A stretch of 64,000 bases of DNA, from assembly GCA_963750965.1 (NCBI GenBank), contig CAVVSK010000018.1:1-64000 (forward strand), read 5' to 3'. This document shows positions 44,092 to 52,034 of the stretch, in pieces (the first letter of the stretch is position 1; every line of letters starts with the position of its first letter). The notes under the pieces were generated by a model that was not told where the DNA came from, made no database searches, and saw only the letters and a list, made by a program, of their open reading frames with translations. This DNA comes from CANKHA01 sp963750965 (lineage in GTDB: Bacteria; Pseudomonadota; Alphaproteobacteria; Rhizobiales; Xanthobacteraceae). Made by a program: the position numbers and the translations under genes.

Positions 44092-46365
44092 ATGGGCTCC
44101 ATATTCAGGCAAGTCTTTTCCTTCCTGAGAAGGATCTATCTCTTTCTGAGACCACGATACTGCCTGAGCGCGCTGCTTATATTGATTGTCAGCTTAGGGG
44201 CGGCAACGATTTGGGCGCTATTTTTTGCACCTGGCAAGATTCGACAATTGACGCTGAAAATCGAAAAAGATGCGAATTTCGTCGCTAAGATATTACCGGC
44301 AACCTTGCCACCTGCAACCAGGATCGACGCCGCGTATTGGCTGGAACAGAACTGGTCGGAACGTGACCGCTATTGGTTCCATCATACACCGCAAGGTACG
44401 GCGACCTTCCCGATCCCTTTCGTTTGGTTCCTGGCGCTCGAGCGCGCCGAGATATCACTGTTCCGTCACCCCGGGTATATCCGGGACGAAGCGTTTCTAC
44501 GCCGCCTTGGGTTTATCCCAAGTCCAGACATCAACACGCTCAAACGTGGCGCATCGACCTACGGCTATCGCACCAGAGAAGCGATCAATCTTCCGGAAAC
44601 CCCCGAACGCGATCGGGACACAGGCTATCCGGAAAACACGTTTGGCTTGCCGGTAGGTTTCGCGAAAGCAAAAGCGGGAATCGATCCCGCGACGGGCGAC
44701 CCTTACCCTGAGCTGCTGGGATTCACGTGCGCGGCCTGCCATACGGGCCATATTGAATACAAGAACGTTAGTGTTCGCTTTGACGGCGGACCGGCAATGG
44801 TCAACCTAGGAGAGCTTGAAAGAGCTATTGGTTTATCAATCGCCTATACCCTTAAAATTTGGACCCGCTTTGATCGCTTCGCCAGTGAAATCGAAAGAAT
44901 AAGCAATCGTTCTGTCGACAAGGCGGAGCTTAAGGAGCGACTTGAGTACGCGCTGGAGCAGATCAGAAACAAGAAGGATATCGAGGACGAAATCCTCGAC
45001 CGTCAAAGTGTCCGGCATGTCGATGAAGGCTTTGGTAGGTTGGACGCACTCAATCGCATTGGAAACCAAGTCTTCTTCGCCAACCTCTTGCCTAGTAAGG
45101 ATACCAAAAAGGACGGCACCAAAAAAGACATCAAAAAAGTGATGTCGGATTCTCGCCTTGCTGAGAATTTCGCGCGGCACGACGCGCCGGTCAGTTTTCC
45201 GCCGATTTGGAGCACGCCCTGGTTCAGCTGGGCGCAATACGATGCCTCCGTGCAGAATGAACTTGTTCGCAACGCCGGCGAGGCACTTGGCGTGAACGCT
45301 AAGGTGAACCTGAGAGAATATGCCAACGCGCAACTTCCGACCTTCAAGTCGTCCGTAGAGATGCTGAATATCTATTGGTTCGAACGAATGCTGGCTGGCT
45401 CCCATCCACTTGATGGCGAGAAGGGGTTCAAAGGACTGCAAGCTCCGAGATGGGCCGACGCTGCCGGGTTATTCCCCAGCGATCCCGCTTGGAAGATCGA
45501 CGAGAACCTGGTCACAGTAGGGAGAGATCTTTACCGGAAGCATTGTGTCGAATGTCACCGTCGGCCGGTTAGTGACCCGCAAGACAGATCCTTCTGGGAC
45601 GACGACAAGGACTGGGTCACTATGGGAGGCAAGCGGTATTTCAATGTCGTGCACACGTCAGTGGATGCAATAGGTACCGATCGCCAGCAGTCGCGCGTGT
45701 TGACCGAACGCCGGATCAATCTACCTGCAGCACTCGGTCTTCGGCCGATAGCCCATCTCAATTCTCAGGGATCGTGCGACATGCCTGGTGAAGAGCCATT
45801 AACGACGTCGGATGAGGCATTAAGTGCCCCATTTGTCTTGGCCCTGATGGCGGTGGTCGACCGAACCATCGCCCGGTGGTTCGAGGACTATCCAGAGCAG
45901 CGCCATTTGGAGAAGGACATGCGGGGCCCGCGTCCGAATTGCCAGAACAGGCGGGTGTTCAGGACTGTTCGACGTATCGATTCGGAAGCAGCTAAACCTG
46001 AGACCTCAGCCGTTGCGCATTATCGTGCACGTCCGCTCGACGGCGTGTGGGCCACTGCGCCCTATCTGCACAACGGCTCCGTCCCGACCTTGCAGGACGT
46101 GCTCACCCCGCAACATATGCGGCCGAAGACATTCTGCGTTGGGAGCCGGCAATTCGATCCAATCAATGGGGGTCTTGCCCAACCGCAGGGTGGTGCCTGT
46201 GGTGCCTACACAAGCTTCGACACCAGCAAAACCGGAAACAGCAATCTCGGACATTCATTCGAAGGAACCGAAACAGACCCAAGAAAGTTGCCGAACGGTG
46301 TTATTGGACCTGAGCTTACGAAGCAAGAACGAAATGCACTTGTGGAATATCTGAAGACGCTTTGA
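44092..46365 (+). CDS. Membrane-anchored di-heme cytochrome c peroxidase-like protein
   Basis: This is a 757-aa protein with one N-terminal membrane segment (about 25-48, 'YCLSALLILIVSLGAATIWA') and two heme sites, CAACH at about 213 and CVECH at about 485. The C-terminal 'GVWATAPYLHNGSVPTLQDV' is the typical di-heme peroxidase loop, comparable with 'LLSLWAFAPFMHNDA' of the protein at 38-40.4 kb. The start has a GGGGGCG site. It probably handles periplasmic electron transfer to peroxide. The pair of such proteins in one region suggests a shared chain with the DyP and catalase-like enzymes. Confidence 0.88.
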   Translation: MGSIFRQVFSFLRRIYLFLRPRYCLSALLILIVSLGAATIWALFFAPGKIRQLTLKIEKDANFVAKILPATLPPATRIDAAYWLEQNWSERDRYWFHHTPQGTATFPIPFVWFLALERAEISLFRHPGYIRDEAFLRRLGFIPSPDINTLKRGASTYGYRTREAINLPETPERDRDTGYPENTFGLPVGFAKAKAGIDPATGDPYPELLGFTCAACHTGHIEYKNVSVRFDGGPAMVNLGELERAIGLSIAYTLKIWTRFDRFASEIERISNRSVDKAELKERLEYALEQIRNKKDIEDEILDRQSVRHVDEGFGRLDALNRIGNQVFFANLLPSKDTKKDGTKKDIKKVMSDSRLAENFARHDAPVSFPPIWSTPWFSWAQYDASVQNELVRNAGEALGVNAKVNLREYANAQLPTFKSSVEMLNIYWFERMLAGSHPLDGEKGFKGLQAPRWADAAGLFPSDPAWKIDENLVTVGRDLYRKHCVECHRRPVSDPQDRSFWDDDKDWVTMGGKRYFNVVHTSVDAIGTDRQQSRVLTERRINLPAALGLRPIAHLNSQGSCDMPGEEPLTTSDEALSAPFVLALMAVVDRTIARWFEDYPEQRHLEKDMRGPRPNCQNRRVFRTVRRIDSEAAKPETSAVAHYRARPLDGVWATAPYLHNGSVPTLQDVLTPQHMRPKTFCVGSRQFDPINGGLAQPQGGACGAYTSFDTSKTGNSNLGHSFEGTETDPRKLPNGVIGPELTKQERNALVEYLKTL

Positions 46366-46763
46366 AGCGGGTTTATGACCTGACAGAGGCAATCATCTCC
46401 GTCAAGGACATCGCCGCTGTCGTGACGCTTTCGCTGCCAAGGTGCGTCCGCGGAAGCAAAGATGGCCTCGCCCGCGAACGAGTATTGGTTCCTCAATGAA
46501 TCGTGGCTTCAACGGAGTAACTGGCTAGAAAATCGACGGGCTATCAGGACTTCGGGCCGCGTTGAGCTTCCAACCGTCGTGCTTCGGCACGGAATCTAAA
46601 CAGATGGGGTATACCGCCATCTATTTTCTTGCGAGCCCTTCGAGTTCCGGCAGCAACGGCACCGCGGCGGTTGACGCCCACGCGTTGACATCGCGTGATG
46701 GGAAGATCACGCTGTGATTGCATTTCGCTTCGGTAGTCGCGGCCATGCGGTGGGAGTACCAAC
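46366..46763. other. Intergenic region before the immune-like trio
   Basis: These 398 bases have no supported gene. The region should carry the promoter for the three-domain TPR-SLOG gene. A GGGAG ribosome site stands just before its TTG start. No repeat or hairpin was recognised. Confidence 0.4.
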
Positions 46764-48764
46764 TTGCAACGCGCATTTGTTATTCGTCCGTTTGGCACGA
46801 AAAAGGATAGCGCCGGCAATCAGATCAATTTCGAACGCGTGCATGACGAGCTCATTGCGCCGGCGCTCAAGGATGCCGGGGTCGCCGGCGGGACGACCGG
46901 CGAAATCATTGAGAGCGGCAGTATCCGTGAGGACATGTTCTCTCTGATCATAGAAGCCGATCTCGTGGTCTGCGACATCACCGTTCACAATGCGAACGTC
47001 TTCTATGAGTTGGGCATACGACATGCTTTGAGGAAGAAGGGCTCAGTTCTGATCAAGGGCTCTCCGTTTGCCGATGCCACGCCGTTCGACATACTGACGG
47101 ATCGATATCTCTCGTACCAAATGGACGAGCTCGCCAAGGCGAGGGACGAACTCGCGGATACGATACAGGCGACATTGAACAGCCCCCGCGAGACTGACAG
47201 TCCCATCTTCAAAATGCTTCCGGTACTGAAGGAGGTGGATGCCGCCATCGTCCAGGCGATCCCAATGGACCTTGGTGAAGAAGTCGATCGTGCGGTTGCA
47301 GCCAAATCCCGCGGCTGGCTCCGCCTGCTCGCGTCCGAAGTTGTTGACCGACGTTTCCAGTGGCCAGCACTGCGGCTAATTGGACAGGCACAGAGACAAA
47401 TCAAAGACTATGACAGCGCGGAAGAAACGTTAAAGCGGGTTATTGAAAATGATCCTAACGACATTGTCGCGAATCTTGCATTGGCAGACATATGCGAGCG
47501 TCGCTATCGCCGGCAGAAAAATCCGGACTTGATTGAGCGTTCGCATCAAGCAATTACGCGGATTCTGCGCAGCGGTCGCGCGACGGCTCTGCAGCGTGCG
47601 GAAGCTCTGGCTCAAGAAGGACGAAACCGGAAGACGCTATGGCGGCTGGAGTTCGAGCGGTTGGACGATGTCGTCCGCCGGCGCGAAGTCGCAACCAACC
47701 GAGCCCTCTGCAATGCATTCGAGGCATACCGCGACGCCTTCCTGGTAGATCTCAATCACTATTGGTCAGGCCTCGCTGCCTTGCAGATAGGAACGGTGGC
47801 GCTCGACCTATCGCGTGACCCGGCTTGGGAAGATGCCTTCGATGATGCGGCGCAGGCGGAGGCGTACAAAATCGATTTGGCAAGGCAAGCAGAGGCGCTG
47901 CGCGCCACGGTGTCGCTTGCTATGAAGGGTGCTCTTAAGCGTCTGGAACGCGGTGATAAAGACCGTGTTTGGGCGGAGATCAGTGCGGCCGACCTCGCGT
48001 TCCTGGTCGAGGAGAATCCGCGCCGCGTAGTCAAAGCGTACCTGAACGCCGTGCCACAGAACGATTTCTTCGCCTGGGATTCTGCCAGGGGTCAGCTCGA
48101 ATTGTTTTCCAACCTCGGAGTGAAAGCAGAACTTGCGAACGAGGTGATCAAGGCTGTCGATGACCGCATGCGCGAGCCGGAACCAGTCGCTGATCTGCAC
48201 GCCGTGATCGTTGTGGGGCACCAGATCGATGAGGCTGCTCGGCCCGAGCCCCGTTTCCCCGCTAAAGGCGAAACGCGTGCGCGCGAGCTCATGCTAGATC
48301 AGCTCCAGCGCCTGAGAGACGGTGGGGCGCGCGTTCACGTGTTCGCCTCGGCGGCGCCCGGCGCCGACATCATTTGCCATGAACTCTGCAGTGAACTCGG
48401 GATCGAGAGTACGGTCTGCCTGCCCATGGCCAAGGACGTATACGGCCGTCTGACGTTCGGCGAACTCGATACCTGGCGCTCGCGCTACCTCGCCCTTGTT
48501 GACCGATGTACGCTACTCGAACTGAACAGCGAGGAAGGATTGCCGAGGTGGCTTCGCGGCACCCAGACCGATCCCTGGGAACGAGGCAATCGCTGGGTGC
48601 TCGAGCTTGCACGGACGCGCGGCGCTCGGAACGTCACGCTCATCGCGCTCTGGGACGGCAAGCCGGGACCTGCTCTAGGAGGCACGGCTCACATGGTTCG
48701 GATCGCACGGGAGGCCGGCTCAGTCGACGTGGTCCACATTGATGCAACGCAACTATTGGCGTGA
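46764..48764 (+). CDS. Deoxyribohydrolase-like/TPR (TRAFs-binding type)/SLOG signalling protein
   Basis: This is a 666-aa three-part protein. Residues 1-130 resemble the nucleoside deoxyribosyltransferase/deoxyribohydrolase fold, starting 'AFVIRPFG' and with the motif 'ADLVVCDITVHNANVFYELG' (E82 possible catalytic residue). About 190-470 is helical TPR-like sequence of the MAP3K TRAFs-binding type (DUF4071), e.g. 'DYDSAEETLKRVIENDPNDI'. From about 478 to the end is a SLOG-like Rossmann domain ('AVIVVGHQIDEA', 'VHVFASAAPGADIICHELC'). The start is TTG behind GGGAG. SLOG domains bind or process nucleotide ligands. I infer a sensor or signal-producing component for the patatin encoded 98 bases downstream. 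The same order of domains precedes the kinase in animal ASK-type kinases. Confidence 0.82.
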   Translation: MQRAFVIRPFGTKKDSAGNQINFERVHDELIAPALKDAGVAGGTTGEIIESGSIREDMFSLIIEADLVVCDITVHNANVFYELGIRHALRKKGSVLIKGSPFADATPFDILTDRYLSYQMDELAKARDELADTIQATLNSPRETDSPIFKMLPVLKEVDAAIVQAIPMDLGEEVDRAVAAKSRGWLRLLASEVVDRRFQWPALRLIGQAQRQIKDYDSAEETLKRVIENDPNDIVANLALADICERRYRRQKNPDLIERSHQAITRILRSGRATALQRAEALAQEGRNRKTLWRLEFERLDDVVRRREVATNRALCNAFEAYRDAFLVDLNHYWSGLAALQIGTVALDLSRDPAWEDAFDDAAQAEAYKIDLARQAEALRATVSLAMKGALKRLERGDKDRVWAEISAADLAFLVEENPRRVVKAYLNAVPQNDFFAWDSARGQLELFSNLGVKAELANEVIKAVDDRMREPEPVADLHAVIVVGHQIDEAARPEPRFPAKGETRARELMLDQLQRLRDGGARVHVFASAAPGADIICHELCSELGIESTVCLPMAKDVYGRLTFGELDTWRSRYLALVDRCTLLELNSEEGLPRWLRGTQTDPWERGNRWVLELARTRGARNVTLIALWDGKPGPALGGTAHMVRIAREAGSVDVVHIDATQLLA

Positions 48765-48862
48765 GTCTTCAGTGGTAGCAGCCGGCGCTCAAGAGCCCTT
48801 CGGCTACGGGAAAAGTTGCGCGAATTTCTCGCGCACCGACAAATCACGAAGGGAGGGGGCCG

Positions 48863-50023
48863 ATGCTGCCGCTGCAAGATAGGATCGATCGTGATGGTGC
48901 GAAGAAATTGCTTGCCATCGACGGCGGCGGTATCCGCGGCGTGCTTGCCCTGGAAGTGCTGCAGAAGATCGAGGATCTGCTGAAAGCGCAAAGTGGAAGG
49001 GCGGACTATCGGCTCGCCGAGTATTTCGACTACATCGCCGGTACGAGTACCGGCGGCATAATTGCCACCGGCTTAGCCACCGGCATGTCCGTGAACGACA
49101 TCCTGACTTTCTATACCGAGGCGGGCGAGCAGATGTTCGTTAAGGCTAATCTGATGCGGCGCCTGCGGTACAAGTTTGAGGACGAGCCGCTCGCCGCGAA
49201 GCTGAAGGAGGTGTTCGGGGAGGCGACCTTGCTCGGCTCTGAGAAACTGAAATCGCTTCTGCTCCTGGTGATGCGTAACGCAACAACCAACTCGCCCTGG
49301 CCGATCTCAAACAATCCATATGCCAAATACAATGACCGAGCGCGGGGCGATTGCAATCTGAACTTCCCGCTGTGGCAACTCGTACGCGCGAGCACCGCTG
49401 CGCCGACCTATTTCCCGCCGGAGGTGATTGCGCTACCCGCGACGCGCGGGACGCAGGAAAAGGAATTCGTGTTCGTGGACGGCGCCGTCACGATTTACAA
49501 CAACCCTGCCTTCCAGATGTTCTTGATGGCGACCCTGGACTGCTACTGGCCGAGGGCTCCGCAGGGGCGGCGCGGATGGCGAACTGGCGTCCACAAAATG
49601 CTCATCGTGTCAGTCGGCACAGGGACCAATCCCGATGTGCGGGACGGTCTCGATCCGGATGACATGAATCTCCTGTTCAACGCGACGACGATCCCATCCG
49701 CACTGATGTTCGCGGCCCTCAATGAGCAGGATCTGCTTTGCCGCGTGTTCGGCGATTGCCTGACGGGCGATCCGCTCGATCGCGAGCTTGGCTCGCTGCG
49801 CAGCTGTTCCGGGCCTCTGCCAAGCGATGCGAAGCTGTTCACGTATCTGCGCTACAACGCCGAGCTGACGCGCGCAGGCATCGATGCGCTCGGCTGCCGC
49901 AACATCGTTCCCGAACATGTCCAGCAGATGGATGCGGTGGATGCCGTTCCGGATTTGCGCGTTGTCGGGCAGGCGGTCGCGAAGAAGGTGGATGTCACTC
50001 AGTTCAGTCGGTTCCCCGTTTGA
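48863..50023 (+). CDS. Patatin-like phospholipase (CapV-like)
   Basis: This is a 386-aa lipid acyl hydrolase. The anion hole 'DGGGIRG' is at 20-26, the nucleophile Ser62 in 'GTSTGG', and the dyad Asp206 in 'VDGAVTIYNNP'. The size and order match bacterial defence patatins such as CapV, which degrade membrane phospholipids when a cyclic nucleotide binds. A GGGAGGGGG ribosome site precedes the ATG. No signal peptide, so it acts on the inner membrane from the cytoplasm. It follows the SLOG-containing gene and converges with a second SLOG gene 36 bases away. There is no CD-NTase near, so the activating ligand would come from elsewhere or from the partner. Confidence 0.9.
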   Translation: MLPLQDRIDRDGAKKLLAIDGGGIRGVLALEVLQKIEDLLKAQSGRADYRLAEYFDYIAGTSTGGIIATGLATGMSVNDILTFYTEAGEQMFVKANLMRRLRYKFEDEPLAAKLKEVFGEATLLGSEKLKSLLLLVMRNATTNSPWPISNNPYAKYNDRARGDCNLNFPLWQLVRASTAAPTYFPPEVIALPATRGTQEKEFVFVDGAVTIYNNPAFQMFLMATLDCYWPRAPQGRRGWRTGVHKMLIVSVGTGTNPDVRDGLDPDDMNLLFNATTIPSALMFAALNEQDLLCRVFGDCLTGDPLDRELGSLRSCSGPLPSDAKLFTYLRYNAELTRAGIDALGCRNIVPEHVQQMDAVDAVPDLRVVGQAVAKKVDVTQFSRFPV

Positions 50024-50059
50024 TGGTAGTCGAAGAGCTGATGTCCTGATAGCTCTCTC

Positions 50060-50668
50060 CTAGCCGCGCAGACTTTCGGGAGAGAACACGTCCGGGTCGT
50101 CTTCCATTCTCGCCTTCGCGACGAGGTCAGCTGTCCCGCCTGGGCCGTCGCCGTCCTTGCCGTCCCACAGCGCAATGAGATGGATTCGTCCGTGCCGCCG
50201 GGCGAGTTCCAGCAGACGTGTGTTGCAGATGGCGTAAGCCTCGTCATCGCGTGACAGCGACAGCACGTGCCGGCGTTCCGGCGGGGTCGTGTTCCACAAG
50301 CTCCAGAAGCGCCTGGGCCAGGTGCCGTCGTCAATACCCTCGATTGCGACCGAAGATTTGATGAACGTTTCGGGCTCGAAGGGGATCATGATGACGGTAT
50401 CGATTGCGTGTCGGCGACACTCCTCGTGGAACAGGATGTCACCGCCGCGGGCGCCGCTCGCAAATCCCATGACGGACGAGACTTGCGAGGTTTGCAGATG
50501 ATTGCTTGAGCTAGGTGTATAAGACTCAACAGCCTTCGCTATGCGCGCTCGCGCGGCCGTCTCGAGTGTAGCGGGGAACCGCGGCTCGGTTCGGTCGGGC
50601 CGATCGATCATGTGGCCGGTGAACAGGAGTGAAGTCGCCATGAGAGCCTGCAACGCCTGAGGTTTCAT
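50060..50668 (-). CDS. Stand-alone SLOG-like nucleotide-binding protein
   Basis: This 202-aa protein is related to the C-terminal domain of the gene at 46.8-48.8 kb. It shares 'LLFTGHMIDRPDRTEPRFPA' against 'VVGHQIDEAARPEPRFPA', 'GFASGARGGDILFHEEC' against 'VFASAAPGADIICHELC', and 'LIALWDGKDGDGPGGTADLV' against 'LIALWDGKPGPALGGTAHMV'. It is a Rossmann-type SLOG domain without enzymatic motif beyond the nucleotide loop. It converges on the patatin gene. Start could be ATG 50668 or 50641. Having the same sensor domain in both a fused and a free form around the effector hints at a regulator or competitor pair. Confidence 0.78.
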   Translation of the reverse strand: MKPQALQALMATSLLFTGHMIDRPDRTEPRFPATLETAARARIAKAVESYTPSSSNHLQTSQVSSVMGFASGARGGDILFHEECRRHAIDTVIMIPFEPETFIKSSVAIEGIDDGTWPRRFWSLWNTTPPERRHVLSLSRDDEAYAICNTRLLELARRHGRIHLIALWDGKDGDGPGGTADLVAKARMEDDPDVFSPESLRG

Positions 50669-51112
50669 TCAACCACCAAGTACCACTGATTTCTACCAAC
50701 AAACTGCTGACGCCGCTGGTTTGATAGAGTTGGGGATAGATGCGGCAGTACTGAGACGGAGCGGCGTATCGGGAAGAACATCAGTTTGAGTGAGTGTGCG
50801 GAGGCGCTTCATAGCGGCGACCGAACACGAGGTATTTCTCGCCGCAGGGGCACTCTGTCCGACGTGGCCGCTTCCCGCGCAACACCCTAAGCTGTCGAGA
50901 GTCCGTCGGTGCTTAGGCAAGCATACCGCTTCCGTTTTTTGCCGAAAAGCGGCCTTACGATGACTTGGTGGGTAAGCTTGCCATCCAAGCCGCGAACAAC
51001 AACTCCTGGCTTAACCAATTCCCGAACCACATCATCTGAGAGCACTTCAGATTGGGCGAGGTCAGTTAATTTTCTAATGTAGAGGACCTCTCTGGCAGAT
51101 TTCGAAGCTTTA
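50669..51112. other. Intergenic region at right end of accessory region
   Basis: I see no supported gene in these bases. The minus-strand frame through 50887-51189 starts in the 37-bp repeat array ('FIASSQLGRK') and continues as a non-family sequence, so I do not call it. The region should hold the promoter of the SLOG gene. Confidence 0.4.
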
Positions 51113-51182
51113 GAAAAGCTACCGAGTTGCGAAGTCGCGATGAAATACGTTTTTCTACCGAGTTGCGAACTCGCAATAAAAC
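51113..51182. repeat. 37-bp palindromic repeat, two good units, at right edge
   Basis: Units begin near 51119 ('CTACCGAGTTGCGAAGTCGC') and 51155 ('CTACCGAGTTGCGAACTCGC'), each followed by an A-rich stretch; period 36. This is the best-conserved array in the window and lies 39 bases before the right direct repeat. Confidence 0.8.
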
Positions 51183-51220
51183 TCTGCATTTATCGTCAGT
51201 GGAGAAGCTCAGGTGGCAAG

Positions 51221-51438
51221 TCTCGCCTGGAGCAGTGGGGTCTGCGCCCGGCCCTAAATCGTCCTAGCCAAATGCACGTGGCCGTACGCGGGGCATGCCG
51301 CCTCTGTAGACTTCGGTCAGTAGATTTTCCACAGACCCGGCGTTGCCAATTCAAGCAAATGCCCGTCGGGATCGCGGAAATAAATACTGCGTCCGCCGCG
51401 CGGCCATATGGTTCGGCCTTCGATGACGATATTGCAGG
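51221..51438. repeat. Right copy of the 219-bp direct repeat (possible attR-like boundary)
   Basis: This matches the left copy 23592-23810 in the same orientation. It covers the 3' third of the intact VOC gene and about 95 bases beyond its stop. Confidence 0.85.
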
Positions 51439-51748
51439 CGCCGAGGCGCTTTTCCCACTCGGACAATTCCGCCGTATCGACTGCGAAGGCCACATGTAGT
51501 GGACCGTTACCGTCGTGCGGCGGGATGGTACCGCCGCGCATAATTACCGGCTCAAGGGAAGCGCCGCGTTGGAACAGCAGGAGCACGCTGCGATCTCCCG
51601 CGGCGAAAGCTCGCATCCGGTCGTCGGCAAATAGCGGCGCTAGGCCAAGAACATCCCCGTAAAATCTATCTGCGCGGTCGAGATCGTCGACATAGAGGGC
51701 CGTTTCGAGGACGCCACGAATTGGAGGCATGACAACTGGCCGCGTCAT
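51317..51748 (-). CDS. VOC (glyoxalase/dioxygenase-type) family protein
   Basis: This is a 143-aa single VOC domain. Motifs are 'GVLETALYVDDLDRADRFYG' at the N-terminus, 'PLHVAFAVDTAELSEWEKRL' in the middle and 'SIYFRDPDGHLLELATPGLW' at the end, with metal-binding His and Glu in usual places (H in 'LHVAF', E in 'LLELAT'). It could be a glyoxalase, a dioxygenase or an antibiotic-binding protein. Its 3' end is duplicated at the left end of the accessory region, which suggests that it is the insertion site. Confidence 0.88.
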   Translation of the reverse strand: MTRPVVMPPIRGVLETALYVDDLDRADRFYGDVLGLAPLFADDRMRAFAAGDRSVLLLFQRGASLEPVIMRGGTIPPHDGNGPLHVAFAVDTAELSEWEKRLGACNIVIEGRTIWPRGGRSIYFRDPDGHLLELATPGLWKIY

Positions 51749-52034
51749 TTCGGGTCCGTGAGAAAAGCGGATTGGCGTTAGGTTTAGCCGAATGCATGAG
51801 AAGCTGTAAGGGGAAAGCCGCCCGTCCGGAGAAGATTTCGTTTAGGTGCAGCGAGTTCGGGCGAGGGTTGCAAATGAAGGACCCCGTTGCCGCTTACTGA
51901 GTACCCTCGCCGCGGGCCGCACCTTTCCGTAATGATGGTCAAACCATTGCAACGTGCGGCGATCCGTGCCGGCGGGGGTGCTGTGGGCGAATGTGTGGTT
52001 CGGCTAGGACGGCCGCCACGAACCTAAGGCTGCA

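Noticed and set aside
46764..50668. Classical CBASS operon
   Set aside because: A patatin is present, but no CD-NTase, E1/E2/JAB or HORMA/TRIP13 gene is near.
50887..51189. Minus-strand frame of 100 codons
   Set aside because: It starts in the 37-bp repeat array and then reads a sequence without family resemblance or ribosome site.
23592..51438. Integrase-mediated island with known recombinase
   Set aside because: No tyrosine or serine recombinase, relaxase or transposase is encoded anywhere between the repeats, so only the boundary geometry can be claimed.
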